Origin: an uncultured Clostridia bacterium
GTDB taxonomy: Bacteria; Bacillota; Clostridia; TANB77; CAG-508
Length of the DNA stretch: 33,629 nucleotides
Reading direction: 5' to 3'
NCBI GenBank assembly: GCA_934154805.1
Contig: CAKPGM010000017.1
Coordinates: 1 to 33,629, forward strand
Below the pieces are notes generated by a model. That model did not search any database, had not been told where the DNA came from, and worked only from the letters and a program-made list of their open reading frames with translations. Below, piece after piece: positions 22,930-30,985 of the stretch. Position numbers and translations under genes: made by a program. Every line of letters begins with the position of its first letter. Within the stretch, counting starts at the first letter, position 1.

Positions 22930-24909
22930 TTAGTTACCTTTATTCTTTAATATTGTTTTTTTGTCTTCTTTATAGCTATTTAATATTTTTTCTAGCTCTT
23001 TCGAAAATTCTTCTATCATTACAGTTTTTATTGTTGGACATTTTCCGTCCACATAATCAACCATAATTCTCTTTAACTTAGCTATATTAGGCATTTCTGG
23101 CTCTATTTCTTTCTTATGATGCTTTGCTCTCTCTGCAAGCATTTCTCTTATTGATACTATATCCTCATTACTTGCACAAGATATTCTTTGGAACATTTGG
23201 AATGGATCATAATATTTAAATATTGGAATATTATCACACTCTTTCGCAAATTTGTCGTAGAATATTTCCATTTTCATAGGAATACACTTGAATATTTCAT
23301 CTGCCTTTTCCTTGTACATCTTGTCTTTTAATTTAGCATTTATTTCGTTAAATCTTTCTATCATATTTTTCATCTCTGGGCCAGCATCTTCTGTTGCTAT
23401 TTGTGATAATTCTTCCTCAGCATTATCACAATATTCTGATGTAATTGATGCTATGTTCATTCCATTTAAAAATACGCTTTCTAAAGTTTTTATATCATAA
23501 TCAATTAATTCTTTTTCTATGAAATAACTAAAATATGCAAATATTTTTACCATTTCTATTGGTTTTATTCTTCCATTTTTTACATCATCTAATACTTGGT
23601 CTATTACAGCTGGGAATTGGTCATCTGTGATTTTCCAATACTCTTCTGTAAGTAATCTTTTATATCCAGGAAGCTTATCTGTATCTATTGTATTTCTTAT
23701 AACTTCCATATTGTCTTTAAAGATTTTCATATCAAATATTCTAGTTCTTACATAGTATTCTATAAATTTAAAGAATCTATATTCTACTTTAAAGTTGTAA
23801 TAATATGTGTTATCAAATTCTTTTATATAGAATTGTCTATTGTCCATAAATACTCTCGAAGATACAAGTATAGCCCTATATTCTTCGTTGCTCATTATGT
23901 TCTTAAACTTATCCTTTGTAACTTTTCCTGCTTTAATTTCAAATGAAATTGCTATTGTGAATATTAACATTGTTTGCAATATTCTGTTGTTTGTATTTGG
24001 ATAATCTTTATTTACCATATCAAATATTTTTTTGAAATCATTTAATGCGTGCTTCAAAATTCTTAGGTTTCTTGTACCACTTTTATTAAATGTAGATGTT
24101 ATTAAATTTGAGTTTTCCCTTAGGAATCTTATTAGTTCTGGATATCTTTCATATCTCATCAATAATCCATTAATTATATAAGTGAACTCTGGTGCATACT
24201 CAAATGTTTCTCCTATTAACTTTTCTTTTATTCTTTCATAATCATTTGCTTTATCAAATACATATTCTATTGTATCTTGAATTCTTTGCACCATTGGCTC
24301 GTCTGTTTTTATATTTAGCTTATTTTCTTTGTCTAGTAAATATGTTGCAATAAATGTTTTCATTTCTAGATTGCTACTTTTTAATTTTGTAGATAATTCT
24401 TTCTCATTACAGATTATGATTGTTTTTATATGATCATGTTCAACAAAGTTATTAATGTATCCTAATATGTCTATAACATCAACATTTGCTCTCTCTAAGT
24501 CATCAAAACATAAAACCTTATCATCTGTTGAAAAGAATTCTTCGTAATTTATTTTATCTCCATTTTGTGTTACTCCAAAGAAATTAGCCATGTCTAATCC
24601 TGTTTTAGCATATTCAGGAATTACTTTTTCACCTTTTGTTCCCATATATTTCTTTAGATTTTTATCCATTAATTGAGTAGTTTCTATAAAGATTTTTTTG
24701 CTTATTTCTTCTAGATTTGATATTCCATATAAAGACATATAAATTGTGGTGTACTTTTTTCCATTGACTTGCATCGTTTCTATTTTGTTTCTAATTTTAT
24801 GATTCCAAAAGTAGGTTTTACCACTTCCCCATTCACCGTTTATCATTATAGCATAATCAGTATAATCTGCTCTTATATAGTCCAATATGCTTTCTACTAA
24901 ATCATCCAT
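22930..24909 (-). CDS. KAP-family P-loop NTPase
   Basis: 659 residues. The Walker A motif GEWGSGKTYF (25-34) and a Walker B VLCFDDLERA (132-141) with an adjacent VDVIDILGYINNFVEH segment match the KAP clade of STAND-like NTPases. These combine a P-loop core with helical insertions and are often linked to membrane or antiphage functions. Here no transmembrane helix is obvious in the insertions, and residues 220-640 are a long helical region, probably a sensor or oligomerisation scaffold. GAAAGGAG precedes the ATG. It follows comFC by 18 bases, so co-transcription is likely. The function is unknown; antiphage defence is a hypothesis from the family only. Confidence 0.82.
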   Translation of the reverse strand: MDDLVESILDYIRADYTDYAIMINGEWGSGKTYFWNHKIRNKIETMQVNGKKYTTIYMSLYGISNLEEISKKIFIETTQLMDKNLKKYMGTKGEKVIPEYAKTGLDMANFFGVTQNGDKINYEEFFSTDDKVLCFDDLERANVDVIDILGYINNFVEHDHIKTIIICNEKELSTKLKSSNLEMKTFIATYLLDKENKLNIKTDEPMVQRIQDTIEYVFDKANDYERIKEKLIGETFEYAPEFTYIINGLLMRYERYPELIRFLRENSNLITSTFNKSGTRNLRILKHALNDFKKIFDMVNKDYPNTNNRILQTMLIFTIAISFEIKAGKVTKDKFKNIMSNEEYRAILVSSRVFMDNRQFYIKEFDNTYYYNFKVEYRFFKFIEYYVRTRIFDMKIFKDNMEVIRNTIDTDKLPGYKRLLTEEYWKITDDQFPAVIDQVLDDVKNGRIKPIEMVKIFAYFSYFIEKELIDYDIKTLESVFLNGMNIASITSEYCDNAEEELSQIATEDAGPEMKNMIERFNEINAKLKDKMYKEKADEIFKCIPMKMEIFYDKFAKECDNIPIFKYYDPFQMFQRISCASNEDIVSIREMLAERAKHHKKEIEPEMPNIAKLKRIMVDYVDGKCPTIKTVMIEEFSKELEKILNSYKEDKKTILKNKGN

Positions 24910-24927
24910 CTTATTTCTCCTTTCGTT

Positions 24928-25656
24928 CTAATCTTTTGCTATTGATAAAACACTAATTTTATTTTTGCCGAGTGTTTTAAGTATTTTGGCACATTCATTT
25001 ACTGTTGTTCCTGTTGTGTATATATCATCAAATAATAAAATATTTTTATTATTTATACAAGTACTTTCTTTTAACTTGTACGCATTTTCTAAATTTTTTT
25101 GTCTTTGTTGTTTATTTAAAGTACTTTGCGGAACTGTGTTTTTAGTTTTTATTAATATATCCATATACTCTAAATTCTCAAAGTTTTTTGCTAGTTCTTT
25201 AGCTATTAGTTCTGTCTGATTATATCCTCTTTGTCTTTTTCTAATATTATTTAACGGAACTGGAATTATTATATCATAAGTTTTCAAAATGTCATACATT
25301 TTTTTATTATTTATCAAAATCTTTGCAAAAGTTTTATAATAATAAGGCTTGTTATTAAACTTATACTCTATTAGTTTTTCTCTTACTAATTCTTTATATT
25401 TAAACATATATATGTGATTAATAAAGTTTTTATTACTATATCTGTCTACTGTTACTTTACTTCTTTTGTTTAAAGTATTCTTACATTTCTCACATAAGTA
25501 TTCTTTATTTAATTCTCCACAAATTGCACATACTGGCGGAAATATAGCGTCTATTATTTTTTCTAGTATATTGATTTTCTTCCAACTCCTTTTGTTTCTT
25601 ATTATATTGCATTTTACTGTATTTTTCAAAGGAAATCGTACATCAATATTTGACAT
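24928..25656 (-). CDS. comFC: ComF-family phosphoribosyltransferase-like protein
   Basis: 242 residues. An N-terminal zinc-finger pair, CAICGELNKEYLCEKC (about 42-57), is followed by the PRTase fold. That includes VPLNNIRKRQRGYNQTELIA and the ribose-phosphate loop NILLFDDIYTTGTT. ComFC takes part in handling incoming single-stranded DNA during natural transformation, but the family is also kept in non-competent Firmicutes. The ribosome binding site before ATG 25656 is poor, and the N-terminal 25 residues are unusual for the family, so the true start may be internal. No comFA helicase is adjacent. The raiA gene often found beside comFC is absent. Confidence 0.9.
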   Translation of the reverse strand: MSNIDVRFPLKNTVKCNIIRNKRSWKKINILEKIIDAIFPPVCAICGELNKEYLCEKCKNTLNKRSKVTVDRYSNKNFINHIYMFKYKELVREKLIEYKFNNKPYYYKTFAKILINNKKMYDILKTYDIIIPVPLNNIRKRQRGYNQTELIAKELAKNFENLEYMDILIKTKNTVPQSTLNKQQRQKNLENAYKLKESTCINNKNILLFDDIYTTGTTVNECAKILKTLGKNKISVLSIAKD

Positions 25657-25676
25657 TTTCTGTTTTTAAAAGACAA

Positions 25677-25710
25677 AATTAGAAGCTGGTGCATTATCCA
25701 GCTTCTAATT
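25677..25710 (-). terminator. ftsH operon terminator
   Basis: AATTAGAAGCTGG (25677-25689) and CCAGCTTCTAATT (25698-25710) form a 13-bp stem with an 8-nt loop, then TTGTCTTTT on the minus strand. It ends the ftsH-small membrane protein unit before comFC. Confidence 0.85.
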
Positions 25711-25711
25711 C

Positions 25712-26053
25712 TTATTTTTTACTTGATTCTTTCCATCTATCTATTTTTATATTTCTATATATATCCATTACATCTCTGTATTTTGAATATTCATCTTCCC
25801 ATACCATTGATGGAATTTTTGAGAAGGCATCTGATACTTTTTCTGCTTCTGATAGAAATATTACTTTTTCTTGTGGCGACATTCTATTGTATTTTTTTGA
25901 GAACACATATAGTTTGTCTAAGTTTTCATTTGCTTTTACAAATGAATAAAAGTCTTTTACTTCTATACCTGCCATTTTTAACTGCATTACTGCAAATGCA
26001 ATTAATGAAATTATGATTATTACTAATATTACAATAACTGCAATTGCTTCCAA
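25712..26053 (-). CDS. small membrane-anchored protein of unknown function
   Basis: 113 residues. It starts with TTG at 26053, with AAGGAAGG 8-9 nt upstream. A single hydrophobic helix (about 3-25) is followed by a charged, helical cytoplasmic domain with LYVFSKKYNRMSPQEKVIFLSEAEKVSDAF. I recognise no family. It lies 23 bases after ftsH, shares its transcript, and ends at the terminator. An FtsH adaptor or substrate role would be guesswork. Confidence 0.7.
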   Translation of the reverse strand: MEAIAVIVILVIIIISLIAFAVMQLKMAGIEVKDFYSFVKANENLDKLYVFSKKYNRMSPQEKVIFLSEAEKVSDAFSKIPSMVWEDEYSKYRDVMDIYRNIKIDRWKESSKK

Positions 26054-26076
26054 TTTTACTACCTTCCTTTTGTTTT

Positions 26077-27885
26077 TTATTGCTGTGTAAAGATGTTTTC
26101 GAATTCCTCTCCTGTTATCTTTTCTTTTTCTAATAATACTCCTGCCACTGCATGTAATTTGTCTTCATTTGCCTTTAATATTTCTATTGCTTTTGCGTAG
26201 CAACTGTCTATTATTCTCTTCATTTCTTCATCTATAATTCCAGCTGTTTCTTCTGAATAAGTTTTTTCTTGTGCAAAATCTCTGCCTAAGAATACTTCTT
26301 GTTGGTCTGATCCAAGTGTCATTGTTCCTAATCTCTTGCTCATACCATATTTTGTAACCATTGCATTTGCTATTTTTGTAGCTCTTTCTATATCATTGCT
26401 TGCGCCTGTTGATATATCATCTAACATTAAATCTTCTGATGCTCTACCACCAAGTAGTGAAATTATTTGCTCTATCATTTCTGTTTTAGACATAAATGAT
26501 TTGTCTTCTGTTGGTTGATACATTGTGTATCCTCCAGCCATTCCTCTTGGTACTATTGATATTTCGTGTACTGCATCTTGTGTTGGTAAAAATCTGCTTA
26601 CTACAGCGTGACCTGCTTCGTGATATGCAACTAGTTTTTTCTCTTTTTCACTTCTAACTCTTGTTGTTTTTTCTGGTCCCATTGTTACTTTTACCATTGC
26701 ATCTTCTATTTCTCTTTCTCTGATTTCTTTTAAGTTTCTTCTTGCTGCAAGTAATGCTGCTTCGTTTAATACATTTTCCAAATCAGCTCCAGAGAATCCT
26801 GCTGTATTTTTTGCTATTATCTTTAAGTCTACATCTTCTGCTAATTTCTTTTTTCTGCTATGAACTTCTAGTATTTGCTCTCTTGCTCTAACATCTGGAA
26901 GTGATACTACTATTTGTCTATCAAATCTTCCTGGTCTTAGTAAAGCTTTATCTAATACGTCTGGTCTGTTTGTTGCAGCTAGAACTATAACACCTTCATT
27001 TGCTGCAAATCCATCCATTTCTACTAGTAATTGGTTTAATGTTTGCTCTCTCTCGTCGTGTCCTCCTCCAAGACCTGCGCCTCTTTGACGTCCAACTGCA
27101 TCTATCTCATCTATGAATATTATACAAGGAGCTTTTCTTTTTGCTTCTTCAAATAAATCTCTAACTCTTGATGCACCAACACCAACAAACATTTCTACGA
27201 AGTCTGAACCGCTTATAATAAAGAATGGTACTCCTGCTTCTCCTGCTACTGCTTTTGCAAGAAGTGTTTTACCAGTTCCCGGTTGTCCTACAAGTAGAAC
27301 TCCCTTTGGTATATGTGCACCCATTTCTGTGAATTTTGCTGGATGTTTTAAGAATTCAACTATTTCTTCTAATTCTTCTTTTTCTTCATCAACACCTGCA
27401 ACATCATCAAACATTACTCTGTTTTTATCAGTTGGATTTAACATTCTAGCTTTGCTTTTGCCAAATGTCATTGTTTTATTTCCATTTTGACCATTTGCTG
27501 TTCCCATCATAAATATCCAGAATACTATGAATATTAGAAGAATTCCTATTGGTGTTAAGAATGTTAATACTAATGCCCATATTGATTCTGATTTTTCTGT
27601 TACAGTTACTTGGCCATTTTTCATATGCTCTTGTAAATTTTCCATTAAATTATCAACACTTGGAATATTTACTTTCTTTTCTCCGCTATCGTTCTTTAGC
27701 TTAACTATAGCAGATCCTCCACCTGCTTCTATATCTATTTTGTCTACTTGCCCCGCTTCTATTTTTGATAATAATTCTGAATATGCCAATTTACTATTTG
27801 CATTTTCTACAATTGTTGAAATTGATACTACGATTATTATTCCTATTATTAGCCATACAGCCAATGTTTTTAAACTGTTTTTCAA
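26077..27885 (-). CDS. ftsH: ATP-dependent zinc metalloprotease FtsH
   Basis: 602 residues, TTG start at 27885 with GAGGAGG about 8 nt upstream. FtsH is a hexameric membrane protease that removes damaged membrane proteins and short-lived regulators. Two N-terminal transmembrane helices (about 7-27 and 105-127) flank a small external domain. The AAA+ module has Walker A GQPGTGKT (P-loop with Gln in place of the usual Pro), Walker B CIIFIDEIDAVGRQRG, and the second-region arginines in NRPDVLDKALLRPGRFDRQ. The protease domain has the zinc site HEAGHAVVSRF and the third ligand Asp near ISTGASNDIERAT. Own promoter; the tilS gene precedes it. Confidence 0.97.
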   Translation of the reverse strand: MKNSLKTLAVWLIIGIIIVVSISTIVENANSKLAYSELLSKIEAGQVDKIDIEAGGGSAIVKLKNDSGEKKVNIPSVDNLMENLQEHMKNGQVTVTEKSESIWALVLTFLTPIGILLIFIVFWIFMMGTANGQNGNKTMTFGKSKARMLNPTDKNRVMFDDVAGVDEEKEELEEIVEFLKHPAKFTEMGAHIPKGVLLVGQPGTGKTLLAKAVAGEAGVPFFIISGSDFVEMFVGVGASRVRDLFEEAKRKAPCIIFIDEIDAVGRQRGAGLGGGHDEREQTLNQLLVEMDGFAANEGVIVLAATNRPDVLDKALLRPGRFDRQIVVSLPDVRAREQILEVHSRKKKLAEDVDLKIIAKNTAGFSGADLENVLNEAALLAARRNLKEIREREIEDAMVKVTMGPEKTTRVRSEKEKKLVAYHEAGHAVVSRFLPTQDAVHEISIVPRGMAGGYTMYQPTEDKSFMSKTEMIEQIISLLGGRASEDLMLDDISTGASNDIERATKIANAMVTKYGMSKRLGTMTLGSDQQEVFLGRDFAQEKTYSEETAGIIDEEMKRIIDSCYAKAIEILKANEDKLHAVAGVLLEKEKITGEEFENIFTQQ

Positions 27886-27902
27886 AATTGTTCCTCCTCT
27901 TT

Positions 27903-27921
27903 ACTGAAATTTTATTTCAGT
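27903..27921 (-). promoter_or_regulatory. hairpin in the ftsH leader next to the ribosome binding site
   Basis: On the minus strand, ACTGAAAT and ATTTCAGT form an 8-bp stem with an AAA loop, ending 3-4 nt before AGAGGAGG of ftsH. It could mask or protect the translation start. On the plus strand it would look like a terminator, but no rightward transcript is expected here. Confidence 0.4.
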
Positions 27922-27946
27922 TTTTTATTTTTGTTTAATCTATTGC

Positions 27947-27976
27947 AATATATCACATAAAAACGATTATTTCAAT
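27947..27976 (-). promoter_or_regulatory. ftsH promoter
   Basis: On the minus strand, TTGAAA (27971-27976), an 18-base spacer ending TGTGA, and TATATT (27947-27952). Confidence 0.55.
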
Positions 27977-28042
27977 ACTTTAACCAAAAGTTTATGTTAT
28001 AATATTTTAACATTTTTTGTTAATTACTACAGAAAGTGCATT

Positions 28043-29047
28043 TTACACTTTTTCAAAATAAACCTTTCTGTTTTGTATTGATACTTTTAAGTTTTTATTT
28101 GGTGTTAAATATTTGTTTCCTATATTATTTCCACATAACTTTATAATATCCTCTATGTGTTTTTTCTCTATTCCTTTTGTTGTTTTAAATATTCTTTTTA
28201 TAGTATACATTATTATTCTTGCTTTTATTATAGAATCTAATAAATTAAATTTTTTAAGGTCTATTGTTATTTTATCATTTTCTTCCTCTAGCACAATTTC
28301 ATTGTATTTTTCTAATGTCACTTTTTCCATATATTGTTCTTCATCTGTGATTAAATCTGATAATCTGTCTAATGTTTCTACAATATTTGGATTAAATTCT
28401 TTCTTTATGTAAGGAATTAACTCATTTCTAATTCTATTTCTTGTATATTTGTTATCCAAGTTTGTTTTGTCATATTTTTCATCTAATTTTTGATCTTTAC
28501 AATATTGTTCTATTTCTGCTCTTTCACATTTTATTATTGGTCTTATGTATTTTCCTTCTCTATCTGGTTTTATTCCACATAATCCCGTAATTCCGCTTCC
28601 TCTTAACAAATGCATTAATACTGTTTCAGCATTGTCATTTAAATTATGAGCTATTGCTATTTTATTTGCATTTATTTCTTGAGCTACCTGATCAAAAAAC
28701 TTATATCTTTCTTTTCTTCCTGCTTCCTCTGTGCCAATCTTTTCTTCTTCAGCAATTTTCACTACATCTAAATATTTTACAAAGCATCTTATTTCATTTT
28801 TTTTGCAATATTCTTGTACATATTCTGTTTCTGCTTTTGCTTCTTGTCTTATCATATGGTTTAGATGGACTACTGCTATTTCTTTTATTTTTAGCTCATT
28901 TTTTAAAGCTAATAAATTGTCAATAAGGCACATTGAATCAGGCCCTCCTGATACAGCAACCAGTACTGTATCATTTGGGCTTATTAGATTATATTTTTTT
29001 ATTGTTTTTAATATTTTTTCTCTTATTTCAATTGGTCTTTCAGCCAT
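28043..29047 (-). CDS. tilS: tRNA(Ile)-lysidine synthase (short form)
   Basis: 334 residues. It modifies C34 of tRNA-Ile(CAU) to lysidine with ATP and lysine, so that it reads AUA codons, which are frequent in this AT-rich DNA. The PP-loop SGGPDSMCL is at 33-41, and the family motif IAHNLNDNAETVLMHLLRGSGITGL covers the active site. The central part (about 210-334) is present, but the protein ends about 100 residues earlier than B. subtilis or E. coli TilS, so the C-terminal tRNA-binding domain is missing, as in compact TilS forms. AGAAAGG precedes the ATG. It lies between dnaB and ftsH; hprT, often found between tilS and ftsH, is absent. Confidence 0.94.
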   Translation of the reverse strand: MAERPIEIREKILKTIKKYNLISPNDTVLVAVSGGPDSMCLIDNLLALKNELKIKEIAVVHLNHMIRQEAKAETEYVQEYCKKNEIRCFVKYLDVVKIAEEEKIGTEEAGRKERYKFFDQVAQEINANKIAIAHNLNDNAETVLMHLLRGSGITGLCGIKPDREGKYIRPIIKCERAEIEQYCKDQKLDEKYDKTNLDNKYTRNRIRNELIPYIKKEFNPNIVETLDRLSDLITDEEQYMEKVTLEKYNEIVLEEENDKITIDLKKFNLLDSIIKARIIMYTIKRIFKTTKGIEKKHIEDIIKLCGNNIGNKYLTPNKNLKVSIQNRKVYFEKV

Positions 29048-29062
29048 TAAATTCGCCTTTCT

Positions 29063-30391
29063 TTATGTTCTATATTTCTCTAAATTCGCAAATTTAGTAT
29101 ATTTTCCAAGCCAAGCAAGGTCTACTGTTCCTGTTGAACCAGCTCTTTGTTTTGCAATTATAACTTCTGCTATATTCTTCTTTTCTGAGTCTTCATTATA
29201 ATAGTCATCTCTATACAAGAACATAACAATATCCGCATCCTGTTCAATAGAACCAGATTCACGCAAATCAGAAAGCATTGGTCTATGGTCTGGTCTTGCT
29301 TCAACCGCTCTTGATAGCTGTGATAAAGCTATTACTGGAACTTCTATTTCTTTTGCAAGTATTTTTAATGATCTACTTATTTCTGCTATTTCTTGCTCTC
29401 TGCTTGAAGTCTTTCCACTTCCTTGGATTAGTTGTAAGTAGTCTATTATTACTAGTCCAATGTTCTTTTCTAGTTTTAATTTCCTACATTTTGCACGAAT
29501 CTCCATTACAGATATACCTGGTGTATCATCTATATAGATTGGAGCTTGTGATAGTTCTCCAGATGTTTCTGCTAGCTTTCCTAATTCCTCATCATTTAGC
29601 TCTCCTGTTCTTACGTTATTGCTATCTACTAATGCTTCACTACATAGAATTCTGTTTCCAACCTGCTCTTTTGACATTTCCAAGCTGAATATTGCAACTG
29701 GAACATTAGCTCTTGTTGCTGCATATGAGCCTATATTTAATGCAAATGCTGATTTTCCCATTGCAGGTCTTGCAGCAATTAGTATTAACTCTGAACCGTG
29801 AAGTCCAGCTGTTTTCTTATCTAACTCTGCAAATCCTGTTGGAACACCTGTTATGTGTTCTTTTTGATTATATAGTTCTTCTAGCTTTGTAAAAGATTCT
29901 ACTAATACATCTTTTATAGTAGTATATCCTTTTTGGCTCTTTTTTTGCATTACATCAAATATTTTTTTCTCTGCGTGGTCAACTATGTTTTCTACCTCAT
30001 CCTCTTGTGCATAACCACTGCTTAAAATTTCATTTGCTGCTCTGATTAGATTTCTTAGTAATGATTTTTCTTCTACTATCTTTATATATCTATCCACATT
30101 GGCTGTTGTTGGTACTTTTTCTGGAAGTTCTACTATGTATTCCAATCCTCCAACCGCATCTAGTTTTCCCATTGAAGAAAGCTCTGCTTTTAAAGTGATG
30201 ATGTCTATTGGCTCTGCTTTGTTATATATGTTTAATATTGCTGTATATATTTGCTTATTGTCTTCTCTATAAAAGTCTTCCGGTTTTAGCTTTTCTATTG
30301 CAGCATACACAGCTTCTTGGTCTGTTAACATACTTCCTATTACTGCTTGTTCCGCTTCTATATCGTGTGGTGGTACTTTGCCTAGTTCCAT
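29063..30391 (-). CDS. dnaB: replicative DNA helicase DnaB
   Basis: 442 residues. Hexameric 5'-3' helicase of the replication fork (B. subtilis DnaC). The N-terminal primase-interacting domain begins VPPHDIEAEQAVIGSML. The RecA-like C-terminal domain has Walker A ARPAMGKSAFALN and Walker B VGLVIIDYLQLIQG. The DNA-binding and arginine-finger region reads SQLSRAVEARPDHRPMLSDLRESGSIEQDAD, from which the intein-prone sites are intact and uninterrupted. AAAGGAGG precedes the ATG. It follows rplI by 21 bases. Confidence 0.97.
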   Translation of the reverse strand: MELGKVPPHDIEAEQAVIGSMLTDQEAVYAAIEKLKPEDFYREDNKQIYTAILNIYNKAEPIDIITLKAELSSMGKLDAVGGLEYIVELPEKVPTTANVDRYIKIVEEKSLLRNLIRAANEILSSGYAQEDEVENIVDHAEKKIFDVMQKKSQKGYTTIKDVLVESFTKLEELYNQKEHITGVPTGFAELDKKTAGLHGSELILIAARPAMGKSAFALNIGSYAATRANVPVAIFSLEMSKEQVGNRILCSEALVDSNNVRTGELNDEELGKLAETSGELSQAPIYIDDTPGISVMEIRAKCRKLKLEKNIGLVIIDYLQLIQGSGKTSSREQEIAEISRSLKILAKEIEVPVIALSQLSRAVEARPDHRPMLSDLRESGSIEQDADIVMFLYRDDYYNEDSEKKNIAEVIIAKQRAGSTGTVDLAWLGKYTKFANLEKYRT

Positions 30392-30412
30392 TCTTTTCCT
30401 CCTTTGATATAA

Positions 30413-30859
30413 TTATTCTGCTATTATATCAACCTTTAATTTTCCTGTTACACCTTCATATAATTTTATATCAACAGTAATTGTTCCTAGTGTTTTTACT
30501 GTTTCATTTAAGTTTATTTTCTTTTTATCTATATCTATTTGGTAGTCTTTTTTTAATCCATCAGAAATTTCTTTACTTGTTACTCCTCCAAAGATTTTTC
30601 CATTCTCTCCAGCTTTCACTTTTATTTTAAGCATTATTCCTTTTAACTTTACAGCTAAAGCTTCTGCTTCTTTCTTTTGAACATCTTTTTTAAATTGATT
30701 TGAATCTTGTCTTGCTTTTAATTTGCTCATGTTCTCATTATTTGCTTCTAATGCTAATTTTTTAGGAAATAAGTAATTTCTTGCATATCCATCACTTGCT
30801 TCTATTATTTGGTCTTTTTTGCCAACACCTTTAATATCATTTAATAAAATAACCTTCAT
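30413..30859 (-). CDS. rplI: 50S ribosomal protein L9
   Basis: 148 residues, normal length. L9 is a two-domain dumbbell protein bound to 23S rRNA domain V that helps frame keeping. The N-domain starts MKVILLNDIKGVGKKDQI with GYARNYLFPKKLALEA. A long helix (about 42-75) and the C-domain with GKIFGGVTSKEISDGLKKDY follow. GGAGGAAATAGAT precedes the ATG. First gene of rplI-dnaB, downstream of gdpP, the conserved Firmicute order. Confidence 0.96.
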   Translation of the reverse strand: MKVILLNDIKGVGKKDQIIEASDGYARNYLFPKKLALEANNENMSKLKARQDSNQFKKDVQKKEAEALAVKLKGIMLKIKVKAGENGKIFGGVTSKEISDGLKKDYQIDIDKKKINLNETVKTLGTITVDIKLYEGVTGKLKVDIIAE

Positions 30860-30889
30860 ATCTATTTCCTCCTTATTTTTTATATCACT

Positions 30890-30918
30890 ATTTTACTATT
30901 TTATTGGGCATTTGTACA
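30890..30918 (-). promoter_or_regulatory. rplI-dnaB promoter candidate
   Basis: On the minus strand, TGTACA (30913-30918), a 17-base spacer and TAAAAT (30890-30895). The -35 is imperfect. It lies after the gdpP terminator, so rplI needs a start of its own. Confidence 0.45.
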
Positions 30919-30950
30919 CATTTATTGCACATTTTACGAAAAAATTTTAT

Positions 30951-30981
30951 AAAAGACATATCTTTATTCGATATGTCTTTT
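30951..30981 (-). terminator. gdpP terminator
   Basis: AAAAGACATATC (30951-30962) pairs perfectly with GATATGTCTTTT (30970-30981). ATAAAATTTTTT follows on the minus strand. Confidence 0.8.
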
Positions 30982-30985
30982 GTTT

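Noticed and set aside
22930..24909. KAP NTPase as the core of a multi-gene defence island
   Set aside because: Neighbours are spoVT, comFC and ftsH; no nuclease, toxin, methylase or reverse transcriptase is nearby.
27113..27490. Open frames antisense to ftsH, rnr, ruvA, dnaB, gdpP and other genes
   Set aside because: They lie opposite well-supported genes, lack ribosome binding sites and encode low-complexity Ser/Leu/Phe-rich translations typical of AT-rich antisense frames.
27903..27930. Rightward terminator before ftsH
   Set aside because: The stem plus T run looks like a terminator on the plus strand, but no plus-strand gene lies to its left for many kilobases.
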